Assembly: GCF_005877055.1 (NCBI RefSeq)
Contig: NZ_CP039424.1
Location: 2,232,001 to 2,296,000 of the forward strand
DNA: 64,000 nt
Direction: 5' to 3'
DNA from: Citricoccus sp. SGAir0253
Lineage (GTDB): Bacteria > Actinomycetota > Actinomycetes > Actinomycetales > Micrococcaceae
This document shows positions 48,475 through 57,744 of the stretch, one piece after another. The first letter of the stretch is position 1; each line of letters opens with the position of its first letter. The notes under the pieces were generated by a model. It did no database searches and was not told the origin of the DNA. It saw nothing but the letters and a program-made list of their open reading frames with translations. The translations under genes and the position numbers were made by a program.

Positions 48475-49485
48475 TCAGGTGCGGCCGTCCCCCGCGCCCA
48501 GCGCGGCGGTGACCTCCTCCGCCACGGCCGCGGCGCCGTCGGGGGCCATGACGATCGTGTAGTGGTTCGTCCCCGGCACCTCGCGCACCGTGAGGTGTTC
48601 CGCGAGCGCGGGAACGCGCCGTTGCCAGTCGGCGATGTACTCGGCGGTGAACAGCCCCGGCTCCCCGCCCAGCAGCCCGCGGCGGGTCCACAGCAGCCGG
48701 GCCGGGACGGCGAGGTGCTGCAGGGCAGCCAGTAGCGACTCCCCGCCCTGCAGCTCGGCGGTGTCCTGCGCCATGGCCTCGTAGCGCGTGGCCGGACGCA
48801 GCCCGGTGCGGTCCGGCTCAGGGTCCTGCTCGAGGTCGTAGGTGATGTAGTCGTCCATGAGCCCCGCCGTGCCGGCGGCGGGGTCCCAGGCCCCCTGGAA
48901 CGCCGGGTGCACGGACCAGAACCGGCGGTAGTCATCGACCGAGCCGAACCGCATGGCCAGCCGGTCGGCGGCGGGGCCGAGCACCGCCTGCACCACCTGG
49001 TCCGGGTCCAGCCCCGGCGGCAGGGCGAGCGGGATCCCGCCGTCCACGAGCACCAGGGAGGAGACGAGCCGGGGGTGGCGGTGGGCCAGCACGAGGGTGG
49101 CGAAGGCCCCCATGGAGTGCCCGACGACGACCACCGGCCCGGCGGCCAGCTCGCCGAGGACCGCGGCCAGGTCGTCCGCGTGGGCGGGCATCCCGTAGGG
49201 CGCCGGCAGCCGGTTGGAGCGGCCCCGGCCGCGCAGGTCGGGGGCCACCAGGCGCACGCCGGGCAGGGCGGCGGCGAGCAGCCCGAAGCTGCGGTGCGAG
49301 GCCGAGACGCCGTGCACCGCGAGGACGGTGGGGGCGCCCGGGTCCTCCGGTCCCCAGAGCCCCACGGTCATGGGGCCGCCGGCCACGGCCACGGTGGCCT
49401 GCCGGTAGCCGGGGCCGACCCCGGTGTGGCGGTGGTTGTCCTCCAGTGGCGAGGCCGCGTCAGTGGCCTGCGGTGTCCCGGTCAT
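48475..49485 (-). CDS. Alpha/beta hydrolase
   Basis: A 336-residue alpha/beta-fold hydrolase without signal peptide. The nucleophile elbow is GHSMGAF near residue 122, the oxyanion stretch VHGVSASHRSF near 58, and the catalytic histidine lies in PGTNHYTIV near 310. The substrate is unknown. It overlaps the TetR gene by 26 nt and ends the Liv-ligase operon, so it may process the same imported acid or its ester. Confidence 0.88.
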   Translation of the reverse strand: MTGTPQATDAASPLEDNHRHTGVGPGYRQATVAVAGGPMTVGLWGPEDPGAPTVLAVHGVSASHRSFGLLAAALPGVRLVAPDLRGRGRSNRLPAPYGMPAHADDLAAVLGELAAGPVVVVGHSMGAFATLVLAHRHPRLVSSLVLVDGGIPLALPPGLDPDQVVQAVLGPAADRLAMRFGSVDDYRRFWSVHPAFQGAWDPAAGTAGLMDDYITYDLEQDPEPDRTGLRPATRYEAMAQDTAELQGGESLLAALQHLAVPARLLWTRRGLLGGEPGLFTAEYIADWQRRVPALAEHLTVREVPGTNHYTIVMAPDGAAAVAEEVTAALGAGDGRT

Positions 49486-50206
49486 GGTCCGCTCCTTCCC
49501 GGTCCGCCGCCGATGGCGCCAGGGCCCGTTCGATGAATTCCATCATGGTGTCGAAGACGTGGTCGGGGACGTCGCCCGTGGTGCCGGCGCCGCCCTCTCC
49601 GGGGGCCCCGTCCCCCTCCTGCGGCCACAGCACCCAGCGCATGCCGATGATCTCGCCGATGCCCATGAGGGCCCAGGCCACGACCTCCGGGTCCATGCGG
49701 TGGACCTCGCCGGCGCGCTGGCCCTGCTCGAGCCCCTGGGCGTAGCCGTCCACGATGCGCGCGTAGTGCAGGCGCAGGGCGTCCGGGGAGGCGAACTCGG
49801 CCTGGCGGATGATCCGGTACAGCGCGGGGTGCTCGGCGGTGAAGCGGAAGAAGGCCCGGAAGCCGGCCCGCTCGGCGGCGATCCGCCCGGCCGGCGCCTC
49901 CGCGCGCGCGGCGTCGGCCATGGCCCGGCGCACGCGGCGGTTGAGGTCCAGGACGACCTCGTTGAAGATCTCCTGCTTGCCCTCGAAGTAGAGGTAGAAG
50001 GTGCCCAGGCCGCAACCGGCCTCCTCGGTGATCTTGACGATCGAGGCGGCCGGATAGCCCAGGCCGGCGAAGACCGTCTCGGCGGCGTCGAGCAGCCGGC
50101 GGCGGGTCCGCAGCCCGCGCGCGGTCAGGGTGGTGCCCTTGGTGGTGGTCGGCACCTCCTCGGGTCCCGGGGCGTCCGTGTCCGGGTGCAGCGGCTCAAT
50201 GGCCAT
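49460..50206 (-). CDS. TetR-family regulator
   Basis: A 248-residue repressor. The HTH domain (about 30-80) includes ILDAAETVF-like RRLLDAAETVFAGLGY and GLGTFYLYFEGKQEIF. The C-terminal half would bind a ligand, perhaps an acyl-CoA made by the neighbouring ligase. It lies within the operon, overlapping the ligase by 11 nt and the hydrolase by 26 nt. Its likely operator is the dyad AACCTGAA-N6-TTCAGGTT at 56768-56789, upstream of the first operon gene. Confidence 0.88.
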   Translation of the reverse strand: MAIEPLHPDTDAPGPEEVPTTTKGTTLTARGLRTRRRLLDAAETVFAGLGYPAASIVKITEEAGCGLGTFYLYFEGKQEIFNEVVLDLNRRVRRAMADAARAEAPAGRIAAERAGFRAFFRFTAEHPALYRIIRQAEFASPDALRLHYARIVDGYAQGLEQGQRAGEVHRMDPEVVAWALMGIGEIIGMRWVLWPQEGDGAPGEGGAGTTGDVPDHVFDTMMEFIERALAPSAADREGADHDRDTAGH

Positions 50207-51758
50207 GGGGGGTCCTCTCCCGCGCGGGCGGCCGCAGCCGGCCCCTGGCGATCTTCTCCAGCCCCGTCCGGGGCAGGTCCGCCACGAAGGTGTAGGCGGT
50301 GGGCTGCTTGAATCCTGCCAGCCTTCCCTGGCAGTGCTCCCGGAGCGCGGCCTCGTCCACGGCCGCGCCCGCCCGGGGCACCACGAAGGCGTGCCCGGTC
50401 TCCCCCCAGCGCTCGTCCGGCACCCCCACGACGGCCGCCGCCGCCACCCCGGGGTGGTCGGTGAGCACCTGCTCCACCTCGGCCGGCACCACGTTCTCCC
50501 CGCCCGAGACGAACAGGTCCTTGAGCCGGTCCACGATCCGGAAGTAGCCCTCGGCGTCGCGCTCCACGAGGTCACCCGTGTGCAGCCAGCCCCCGGCCAG
50601 CGCCCGGGCGGTCGCGCCGGGGTCGCGGAAGTAGCCCGCGAAGACGCTCGGCCCGGCCACGAGCAGCTCGCCCGTGGCCGCCCCCTCCAGCAGCCGGCCG
50701 GTGACCGGGTCCGCCACCGCGACCTCCACGTGCGGGTACGGCCGGCCCATCCAGCCGACCCGGTCCCGCGCGTCCTCGGCCGGCAGGGACAGCACGTTGG
50801 GGCCGGCCTCGGTGAGCCCGTACCCCTGGACGAGGGGCACCCCGCGGGCGTGCCACGCCCGCATCAGGGCCGGGGGCATCGCGGCGCCGCCCACCACGGC
50901 CAGCCGCAGGCTGGACAGGTCCGTGGCCGCGAACCGCGGGTGCTCGGCGAGCATCCGGTACTGGGCGGGGACGGCCATCAGCGTGGTGATCCGCCGGTCC
51001 CCGATGAGCGCCAGCACGCGGCCGGCGTCGAAGGTCCGTTCCATCACCACCGTGGCCCCGGACCACCACGCCAGCAGGGGCTGGATGTTCCAGCCCCCGG
51101 TGTGGAACTGGGGCAGGACCGCGAGCACCACGTCCGAGGAGGTGATCTCCAGGGTCCGCGACAGGGCGAGGTTGTTCCAGAAGCAGTTCGCGTGCGTGAG
51201 CACGACCGCCTTGGAGGCCCCCTCCGTGCCGGAGGTGAAGGGCATCAGCACGGGGTCGTCGTCCCGGACCCCGCTGCCCGGGGCCCGGCCGGGTCCGGGC
51301 TCTGCGGCGGCCGGGCGCCGGTGCGGGGCGGGGACGGCCTCCTCGAGGCCCGCCCGCCCCGGCCGGACGAGCGCCGGGGGCATCGGCACCTGGGCGCACG
51401 CCTCGGCCGCGAGGGAGCCGAACTCCTCCTCCACCACGAGCAGGGCCGGGTCGGCGGTCTCGAGCTGGACGGCCACCTCGGCGGCGCGCAGCCGCCAGGA
51501 CAGCGGGACCAGGACGAGCCCGGACTTCGCGCACGCGAAGAACAGCACCACGTGGTCCGCGCTGTTGCCGGAGAGGGTGGCGATCCGCTCCCCCGGCCGG
51601 TAGCCGGCCGCCACGAGCCGGGCGGCCAGCCGCGTGGCACGATCCTCGAGCTCGCGGTAGGTCACGGCGACGCCCGTGTCCAGGATCGCGGTGCGTCCGG
51701 GCGTGGCGACGGCGCGGTCGGCCGTCCACCGCCCCAGCGTGTGCAGCCCGGCGCTCAT
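50196..51758 (-). CDS. Acyl-CoA synthetase (AMP-forming)
   Basis: A 520-residue ANL-superfamily ligase that activates a carboxylic acid with ATP and CoA. The P-loop-like TSGTEGASKAVVLTH is near residue 173, YGLTEAG near 310, LHTGD near 390 and the catalytic lysine lies in PRTGLEKIARG near 504. Acyl chain type cannot be told from sequence. ATG at 51758 overlaps livM, tying acid import to its activation. Confidence 0.9.
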   Translation of the reverse strand: MSAGLHTLGRWTADRAVATPGRTAILDTGVAVTYRELEDRATRLAARLVAAGYRPGERIATLSGNSADHVVLFFACAKSGLVLVPLSWRLRAAEVAVQLETADPALLVVEEEFGSLAAEACAQVPMPPALVRPGRAGLEEAVPAPHRRPAAAEPGPGRAPGSGVRDDDPVLMPFTSGTEGASKAVVLTHANCFWNNLALSRTLEITSSDVVLAVLPQFHTGGWNIQPLLAWWSGATVVMERTFDAGRVLALIGDRRITTLMAVPAQYRMLAEHPRFAATDLSSLRLAVVGGAAMPPALMRAWHARGVPLVQGYGLTEAGPNVLSLPAEDARDRVGWMGRPYPHVEVAVADPVTGRLLEGAATGELLVAGPSVFAGYFRDPGATARALAGGWLHTGDLVERDAEGYFRIVDRLKDLFVSGGENVVPAEVEQVLTDHPGVAAAAVVGVPDERWGETGHAFVVPRAGAAVDEAALREHCQGRLAGFKQPTAYTFVADLPRTGLEKIARGRLRPPARERTPHGH

Positions 51759-52969
51759 CCGGCCTGCCCCAGCACCTCGGCGGGGTCCCGGCGGGGCCGG
51801 CGGCGGCCGGTGCGGGCGGACAGGCGCCGGACGGACCCGGCCAGGCCGCCGGGCAGGAACAGCACGACCAGGACGAACAGGGACCCGAGCAGGAACAGCG
51901 GCTCGGACAGCGGCACCCGGAGCACGGCGGGCAGGGCCTGGAGGGACTCGGACTGGGCCAGCACGGTCAGCCGCTGGTCGAGCAGCGTGTACAGCACCCC
52001 GCCCAGCACCGCGCCCCACCGGGACCCCACCCCGCCGAGGACGACCATGACGAGCAGGGAGATCGTGAGGTCCGCCGAGACCGTCCGCGGCACGGCACCG
52101 GACTGCAGCAGCAGGTGCACCATGCCCACGCAGCCGGCCAGCGTGCCCGCGACGACGAAGATCAGCAGCTTGGCCAGGTAGGGCCGCAGGCCCAGCACCC
52201 GGACGCGGTCCTCGTTCTCCCGCACGGCCTCGGCGAGGTGCCCGGCCCGGGAGTTCTGGATCCAGCTGACCACGGCGAAGACGACGATGAGGACGGCGAG
52301 CGCCAGCCAGTACAGGTTCCGGGTGTTGGACACCCCGACCAGGACGGCGGGGACCTGGTCCGTGTTCAGGCTGAGACCCTCCTCGCCGCCGGTGGAGCCG
52401 CCCGGGTTGCGCCGGACCAGCACGGAGCCGGCCTGGGCGAAGGCCAGGGTGACCATGGCGAAGGGGATGCCGCTGACCCGCAGGGCCACCGCCCCGGTGA
52501 CGTTGGCCAGCACCACCACGGCCACCAGGGTGACCAGCATGGCCGGGACGAGCCCCAGGCCGGTGCGCTCGAGCAGGATGCCCAGCAGGTAGGACCCGGC
52601 GCCCACGTAGAGCGCGTGGCCGAAGGACAGCAGCCCCGCCACGCCGATCAGCAGGTGGTACGTCAGGGCCGCCGCCCCCATCAGCAGGCACAGCGCCATC
52701 AACTGCAGGGCCCCGGGCTGGTACGTGGCGGTGGGCAGGACGCCGGGCAGCCGGAGGTCCAGCAGCGGCAGCAGGGCCAGGACCGCCACCCCCGCGACGG
52801 CGGCCCCGGCGCCGAGGAGCCGGCGCCGGGCACCCGGCCGGCCGGTCGCCGTCGCGCGGGTCCGCGGCGGCGGGGTGAGCGAGGACCGGAGCCGGCCGCG
52901 GGCGGACCGGCGCTCCTGGCCCCCACTGCCCCCCTGGCGGTCCGTCAGTTCGTCCGTGGAGGTGCTCAT
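51755..52969 (-). CDS. livM: Branched-chain-type ABC permease LivM
   Basis: A 404-residue inner-membrane permease with an unusually long, Arg/Ser/Thr-rich N-terminus of about 50 residues before the first membrane helix. Family stretches include GVAGLLSFGHALYVGAG near residue 107 and VVLGGVGSRWGAVLGG near 317. ATG at 52969 overlaps livH by four bases. Its neighbours suggest a carboxylic-acid substrate rather than an amino acid. Confidence 0.92.
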   Translation of the reverse strand: MSTSTDELTDRQGGSGGQERRSARGRLRSSLTPPPRTRATATGRPGARRRLLGAGAAVAGVAVLALLPLLDLRLPGVLPTATYQPGALQLMALCLLMGAAALTYHLLIGVAGLLSFGHALYVGAGSYLLGILLERTGLGLVPAMLVTLVAVVVLANVTGAVALRVSGIPFAMVTLAFAQAGSVLVRRNPGGSTGGEEGLSLNTDQVPAVLVGVSNTRNLYWLALAVLIVVFAVVSWIQNSRAGHLAEAVRENEDRVRVLGLRPYLAKLLIFVVAGTLAGCVGMVHLLLQSGAVPRTVSADLTISLLVMVVLGGVGSRWGAVLGGVLYTLLDQRLTVLAQSESLQALPAVLRVPLSEPLFLLGSLFVLVVLFLPGGLAGSVRRLSARTGRRRPRRDPAEVLGQAG

Positions 52970-53847
52970 GCCCTGGCCACCTTTCGTCCCATGAGTCCGG
53001 ATGGCCTGGTCAGCAGCACGACGGCCAGCAGGATGACGACCACGAAGTCGCCGATGCTCCAGTAGTAGTTGGCGAACTGTTGCAGGACCCCCACGAGCAC
53101 GGAGGCGACCGCCGCGCCGGAGAGGGACCCGAGGCCACCGATGACGGTGACGATGAAGGCGAAGATCAGCAGCGAGCCGCCCAGCAGGGGGGAGACGTAG
53201 CCGAAGTAGTGGCTGGCCAGCACCCCGCCCAGCCCGGCCGCGGCCCCGCCGATCGTGAAGACCAGGGTGAACGCGCGCCGCACGTCGATGCCCAGGGCCG
53301 TGACCATGGAACGGTTCTCCACGCCGGCGCGGATGATCATGCCGTAGCGGGTCTTCTGCAGGAACAGCACCATGGCGGCCAGGACCAGCACGGCGACGAG
53401 GATGGTGATGAACAGGTGGTTGGGGACCTGCGCCCCTAGGACGTCCGTGGTCAGGCCCATCCAGGTGGGTGCCTGGATGAAGACCGGGTCGGTGCCCCAG
53501 ATGCCCTCGAACAGGGCGATCGCCGCGAGGTTGAGGCCCACCGTGACCAGGACCTGTTCGATGTGCCGTTCATAGAGCGGGCGGATCAGGACGAGTTCCG
53601 TCAGGGCTGCCAGCAGGGCGCCGACGAGGCAGCCGACCAGCAGCGACAGCGCGAAGCCGCCCCAGGAGTCGGCGCCCATGACCCGGGCGGTCTCCCAGCC
53701 GATGAGGGCCCCGAGGGTGAGGAACGCGCCGTGGGCGAAGTTCAGCACCCCCATCAGGCCGTAGATCAGGGACAGCCCGGAGGCCACCAGGAAGTAGACG
53801 GCACCGAGGCCGATCCCCGTGACCAGCAACAGGAGGATGGTGCTCAT
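52966..53847 (-). CDS. livH: Branched-chain-type ABC permease LivH
   Basis: A 293-residue permease with about eight membrane helices. It has SLIYGLMGVLNFAHGAFLTLGA near residue 28 and VIGGLGSLSGAAVAS near 230, both family signatures. It starts three nt after livF and overlaps livM, completing the membrane channel with it. Confidence 0.93.
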   Translation of the reverse strand: MSTILLLLVTGIGLGAVYFLVASGLSLIYGLMGVLNFAHGAFLTLGALIGWETARVMGADSWGGFALSLLVGCLVGALLAALTELVLIRPLYERHIEQVLVTVGLNLAAIALFEGIWGTDPVFIQAPTWMGLTTDVLGAQVPNHLFITILVAVLVLAAMVLFLQKTRYGMIIRAGVENRSMVTALGIDVRRAFTLVFTIGGAAAGLGGVLASHYFGYVSPLLGGSLLIFAFIVTVIGGLGSLSGAAVASVLVGVLQQFANYYWSIGDFVVVILLAVVLLTRPSGLMGRKVARA

Positions 53848-53850
53848 GGG

Positions 53851-54627
53851 TCAGGCTCCTTCCGGTGCCGGCCCCGTGCCCACGCCGAGGTGGCGGGTGA
53901 CGAGGGTGTCGTCGTCCAGGAAGGACGTGGCGGAGTCGGTGGCGTGGACCACGCGGCCGTCCGAGAGCACGACGGCGCCGGCGGCGAGTTGTCGGACGAC
54001 CGTCAGGTTCTGCTCCACGAGCAGGATGGGCACGGTCCTGGCGGCCTCCTCGAGGGCCTCGGCGACCTCGCCGACGATCTTGGGCGCCAGCCCCTTGGTC
54101 GGCTCGTCCACCAGCAGGACGCGGTTGTCGTTCATCAGCGCCCGGGCCAGCGAGACCATCTGCTGCTGGCCACCGGACAGGGTGCCGGCCGGCTGCTGGG
54201 CCCGCTTGACGAGGTCCGGGAACAGGGACTCGACCAGGTCCCGGCGCGGGTGGTCGTCCCGCTCGGACAGGCGCAGGTTCTCGGCGACGCTCAGGCCCGC
54301 GAAGACCTCGCGGTCCTCCGGGACGTAGCCGACGCCGCGCTGGACGATCCGGTGGGTGGGCAGGGCGTGGATGGGCTCGCCGTCCAGCTCCACCGTCCCG
54401 CCGTCCCGGTGGATCAGGCCGAGGATGGCCTTGATGGAGGACGTCTTGCCCACGCCGTTGCGCCCGAGCAGGGCGGTGATGCCGGTGGCCGGGACGGAGA
54501 ACGTGACGTCCTCGACCACCTGCTGGCCGTTGATGGAGGCCCGCAGGCCGGTGACGGCCAGGACGGGGCCGGTGCCGGCGCCGCCGGAGGGAGCGGGCGC
54601 CGACGTGGTCCGTGCTGCAGTGCCCAT
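53851..54627 (-). CDS. livF: Branched-chain-type ABC ATPase LivF
   Basis: A 258-residue ATPase, one of the pair that powers LivHM. Walker A is GRNGVGKTS near residue 52, the signature LSGGQQQMVSLARAL, Walker B VLLVDEPTKGLAPK. Gap to livG is three nt. Confidence 0.93.
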   Translation of the reverse strand: MGTAARTTSAPAPSGGAGTGPVLAVTGLRASINGQQVVEDVTFSVPATGITALLGRNGVGKTSSIKAILGLIHRDGGTVELDGEPIHALPTHRIVQRGVGYVPEDREVFAGLSVAENLRLSERDDHPRRDLVESLFPDLVKRAQQPAGTLSGGQQQMVSLARALMNDNRVLLVDEPTKGLAPKIVGEVAEALEEAARTVPILLVEQNLTVVRQLAAGAVVLSDGRVVHATDSATSFLDDDTLVTRHLGVGTGPAPEGA

Positions 54628-54630
54628 GGG

Positions 54631-55401
54631 TCAGGCCACCTTTCCCATCTCGCCGAGGTAGGCCGACTGGACCTCGGCATTGGCCATGATCTTCTCGGGC
54701 TGGTCCACGGCCAGCAGCGTGCCGTGGTGCATGACGGCCACGCGGTCCACGAGGCCGAGCACGACCTCCATGTGGTGCTCGACCATCATCAGCGTGCGTC
54801 CGGACTCGCGGTGGATGCGTCGGATGATCTCCACCAGGCCCGGGACGTCCCCGGAGCCGACGCCGGCCATCGGCTCGTCGAGCAGGATGAGCTCGGGGTC
54901 CGTGGCCAGGAGCATGGCGATCTCCACCTTGCGCTTGTCACCGTGGGACAGCCCGCCGGCGGTGGCCTCGGCCCGGTGCTGCAGCCCGACCTGCTCGAGA
55001 CAGGCGGTGGCCCGGGTGGTGGCCGCGTCCGAGGACCGGGGGAAGCGGAACAGGGACAGCGAGCCGCCCTGCTTGGCCTGGGCGGCGAGCCGGACGTTCT
55101 CCAGCACGGACAGTCCGGGGAACAGGGACGAGGTCTGGAACGTGCGTCCCAGCCCGGCCTTGGCCCGGCGGTCGACCGGCAGGTGGGTGATGTCCCGGCC
55201 GTTCATCTGGATGCTGCCCTCGGTGGGGCGGAGCAGGCCGGACACCAGGTTGAACAGGGTGGTCTTGCCGGCCCCGTTGGGGCCGATCACCCCGACCATC
55301 TCCCCGGGCGCGATCTCCAGGTCGATGTCCTGGAGGATGCGCGCTCCGCCGATGTGCAGGCCGATGCCCTGGAACCTCAGGGCAGGGGTCTGGGTGGGCA
55401 T
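54631..55401 (-). CDS. livG: Branched-chain-type ABC ATPase LivG
   Basis: A 256-residue ATPase, second of the pair. Walker A is GPNGAGKTTLFN near residue 40, the signature LSHGDKRKVEIAMLL (LSHGD is usual for LivG), Walker B LILLDEPMAGVGSGD. It follows livK after 54 nt. Confidence 0.93.
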   Translation of the reverse strand: MPTQTPALRFQGIGLHIGGARILQDIDLEIAPGEMVGVIGPNGAGKTTLFNLVSGLLRPTEGSIQMNGRDITHLPVDRRAKAGLGRTFQTSSLFPGLSVLENVRLAAQAKQGGSLSLFRFPRSSDAATTRATACLEQVGLQHRAEATAGGLSHGDKRKVEIAMLLATDPELILLDEPMAGVGSGDVPGLVEIIRRIHRESGRTLMMVEHHMEVVLGLVDRVAVMHHGTLLAVDQPEKIMANAEVQSAYLGEMGKVA

Positions 55402-55455
55402 GGTGGTCCTTTCGGGGAGGGTCTGCGGGAGACGGTCGGGGTGTGCCGGGTCAGG

Positions 55456-56670
55456 TCACTGGCCGGCGACCGGCGGGGCGGCGTCGGCCGCGCCGACGGT
55501 GTCGACCAGCTCCGGCGTCCACTCCGAGCCCTCCTGGACGAGCTTGGCCTGGTACATGTCCTGGATCAGCGCGTGGTCCTCGGCGCGCACCGTGGTGGTG
55601 CCCTTCGGGCCCTCGAACTCCCAGCCCTCGAGGGCCTGGACCATGGAGTCGACGTCGGTTCCGCCGCCCTCCTCGATGGCCCGGACGATCATCTGGCCGG
55701 CCACGAAGCCGTCGGGGGTGAACAGGTCCGGTTCGGCGCCCTGCTCCTCGACGTGGTCCATCATGAACTCCTCCACCTCGTTCTGCGCGGCACCCGGGAA
55801 GTAGTGGGAGAGGAAGGAGATCTTCTCGCCGGCGGCACCGTAGGCGCCGTAGGTGGCCTTGTTGGCCAGGCCGGTGACGATCGGGGCGGCCTCGAAGGCA
55901 CCCTGCTGCTCCAGGGCCTGCCACATGGACCCGGCGTTGGCACCGGCCCAGGCGACGAACACGAGGTCCGGCTTGGCGTCCACGATCTGCCGGGCGAAGG
56001 GGGTGAACTCGGTGACGTCCTCCGGGACCAGGATGTCCGAGACCTGGGCCCCCTCCGCGCCCAGCACGGATTCGACGGCGGCGACGTTGCCCTGGCCGAA
56101 GGCGTTGTCCTGGGCGAACACGAGGACCTTGGAGCCGTCCAGGTCGTCCACGAACTGGCCGGCGGTGGCGACGTCCTGGACGGACTGCCGGCCGGAGCGG
56201 AAGGTGTAGTCGTTGATCCCGGTGACCGCGTCCGTGGCGGCGGGGCCGGAGATGTAGAGCACCTGGTTCTGCTCGGCCTGCTCGGCGAGCTTGAGGGCGA
56301 TGCCGGAGGCGGTGGTGCCGGCGAGGATCTTGTACTCCTTGCCGATCAGTTCCTTGGCGATGGAGACGGCCTTGTCCGGGTCGCCGCCGTCGTCGTGGTA
56401 GGTCAGGTTGATCTCGGTCTCGCCGACCTTGCCGGTGCCGTCCGTGGCGTAGTCGATGCCGGCCTGCAGCCCGGCGTAGTACTCCTCGCCGTAGGCCGCC
56501 AGCAGGCCGGTCTTGGAGTACACGATGCCGACGTCCACGCTCTCGGGGGCCTGGGCGTCGGCGCCGCCGCCCTCGGGGTCCGCCCCGGACTGGGCGGTCG
56601 GGGCGCAGGCGGTGAGGGTCAGTCCGGCGGCGAGGAGGCCGGCGGCCATGATGCGGGCGGGGTTCTTCAC
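55456..56670 (-). CDS. livK: Substrate-binding lipoprotein of the Liv-type importer
   Basis: A 404-residue periplasmic-binding-type lipoprotein. The lipobox is LTLTAC with cysteine near residue 22. The Peripla_BP_6 fold begins VDVGIVYSKTGLLAAYGEEYYAGLQ near residue 45. GTG at 56670 has GGAAAGG upstream. It heads the eight-gene operon. In similar actinobacterial clusters with an acyl-CoA ligase the substrates are aromatic or short-chain acids; none is proven here. Confidence 0.92.
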   Translation of the reverse strand: MKNPARIMAAGLLAAGLTLTACAPTAQSGADPEGGGADAQAPESVDVGIVYSKTGLLAAYGEEYYAGLQAGIDYATDGTGKVGETEINLTYHDDGGDPDKAVSIAKELIGKEYKILAGTTASGIALKLAEQAEQNQVLYISGPAATDAVTGINDYTFRSGRQSVQDVATAGQFVDDLDGSKVLVFAQDNAFGQGNVAAVESVLGAEGAQVSDILVPEDVTEFTPFARQIVDAKPDLVFVAWAGANAGSMWQALEQQGAFEAAPIVTGLANKATYGAYGAAGEKISFLSHYFPGAAQNEVEEFMMDHVEEQGAEPDLFTPDGFVAGQMIVRAIEEGGGTDVDSMVQALEGWEFEGPKGTTTVRAEDHALIQDMYQAKLVQEGSEWTPELVDTVGAADAAPPVAGQ

Positions 56671-56767
56671 GTGGGTGGCCTTTCCATGAGGACCTGGTGC
56701 GGTGATCCGGTCGGGGCTGCTCCCGGCGGTCCGGCCGTGCCCGTTCGCACGCCGCCCCCGGGGGCTC

Positions 56768-56789
56768 AACCTGAAAGGCGATTCAGGTT
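56768..56789. promoter_or_regulatory. 22-bp dyad, likely operator of the Liv-ligase operon
   Basis: AACCTGAA (56768-56775), six bases, TTCAGGTT (56782-56789): perfect 8-bp arms about 100 nt upstream of livK. It is the best operator candidate for the TetR protein encoded in the operon. Confidence 0.55.
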
Positions 56790-56801
56790 ATGGACCGAGT
56801 A

Positions 56802-56817
56802 TGTGACACCCGTCACG
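56802..56817. promoter_or_regulatory. CRP/GlxR-like box upstream of livK
   Basis: TGTGA-CACCCG-TCACG differs by one base from the actinobacterial cAMP-receptor consensus TGTGA-N6-TCACA. Confidence 0.5.
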
Positions 56818-56966
56818 GCGCCGTCAAGGGGTGGACGGACTCCCTCAGGCGGGTGACCCGGGTCGGCCGGCACGGGGCGCCCGGGCCACGGGTCCACGGA
56901 GCGCACGGGAGTCGCCCACCGCGGGGAACCGCGCGGCCGCTCCCGCCGGCCGGGGGTGGGGACGCC

Positions 56967-57004
56967 GCAGGCCCGGCCGCCCTGGACAGGGTGACCGGGC
57001 CTGC
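56967..57004 (-). terminator. Distal hairpin downstream of the ketone-body operon
   Basis: GCAGGCCCGG (56967-56976) and its complement (56995-57004) enclose an inner CCCTG-GA-CAGGG stem. Confidence 0.6.
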
Positions 57005-57018
57005 GGACCGGTGGGGTC

Positions 57019-57049
57019 GGCGTCGGGCCCCCGAGGGGATCCCGACGCC
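57019..57049 (-). terminator. Proximal terminator of the ketone-body operon
   Basis: GGCGTCGGG (57019-57027) pairs with CCCGACGCC (57041-57049), 11 nt past the scoB stop. Confidence 0.65.
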
Positions 57050-57060
57050 GGCCCGGCGCC

Positions 57061-57744
57061 TCAGTGCAGCTCCGCGCCGGTGGACCGGCGCACCTCCTCC
57101 TCGTCCACCCCCGGGGCCGTCTCGACCAGCACCAGCCGCGGGGCGGCCGGGTCGGAGCGGTCGACGTCGATCACCGCCAGGTCGGTGATGATGCGGTCCA
57201 CCACGCCCTTGCCGGTGAGCGGCAGGTCGCACTCCTTGAGGATCTTCGGCGTGCCGTCCTTGGCCGTATGGTCCATGAGGACGATGACCTTCCCGGCACC
57301 GTGGACGAGGTCCATGGCCCCGCCCATGCCCTTGACCATCTTGCCGGGCACCATCCAGTTGGCCAGGTCCCCGTTCTGGGCCACCTGCATGCCGCCGAGC
57401 ACGGCGACGTCGATCTTGCCGCCGCGGATCATCCCGAAGGAGGTCGCGGAGTCGAAGAACGAGGCGCCCGGGTTGACCGTCACGGTCTCCTTGCCGGCGT
57501 TGATGAGGTCCGGGTCCACGCGGTCCTCATCGGGGTACGGGCCGACCCCCAGGATCCCGTTCTCGGACTGCAGCACGACCGTGCGCCCCTCCGGGATGTG
57601 GTTCGGGATCAGCGTCGGCATGCCGATGCCCAGATTCACGTAGGCGCCGTCCGGCAGCTCGCGGGCGGCGCGGGCGGCCATCTCGTCCCGCGTCCACCCG
57701 TGGCGCGCGGGGGCCTGCTGTTCCTCGGTCTGCTGGGTGCTCAT
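57061..57744 (-). CDS. scoB: 3-oxoacid CoA-transferase subunit B
   Basis: A 227-residue subunit that, with ScoA, moves CoA from succinyl-CoA to acetoacetate. The catalytic glutamate lies in [14 protein letters not shown] near residue 60. [15 protein letters not shown] precedes it. ATG at 57744 overlaps the scoA stop by one base (TGATG), with AAGGA upstream. It is the last gene of the operon. Confidence 0.93.
   Translation of the reverse strand: MSTQQTEEQQAPARHGWTRDEMAARAARELPDGAYVNLGIGMPTLIPNHIPEGRTVVLQSENGILGVGPYPDEDRVDPDLINAGKETVTVNPGASFFDSATSFGMIRGGKIDVAVLGGMQVAQNGDLANWMVPGKMVKGMGGAMDLVHGAGKVIVLMDHTAKDGTPKILKECDLPLTGKGVVDRIITDLAVIDVDRSDPAAPRLVLVETAPGVDEEEVRRSTGAELH

Larger units (their letters stand above)
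56671..57060. other. 390-nt control region between livK and scoB
   Basis: This gap holds, from left to right, the livK 5' UTR, a 22-bp dyad, a CRP-like box and two GC-rich hairpins after the scoB stop. No gene is credible in it. Confidence 0.7.
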
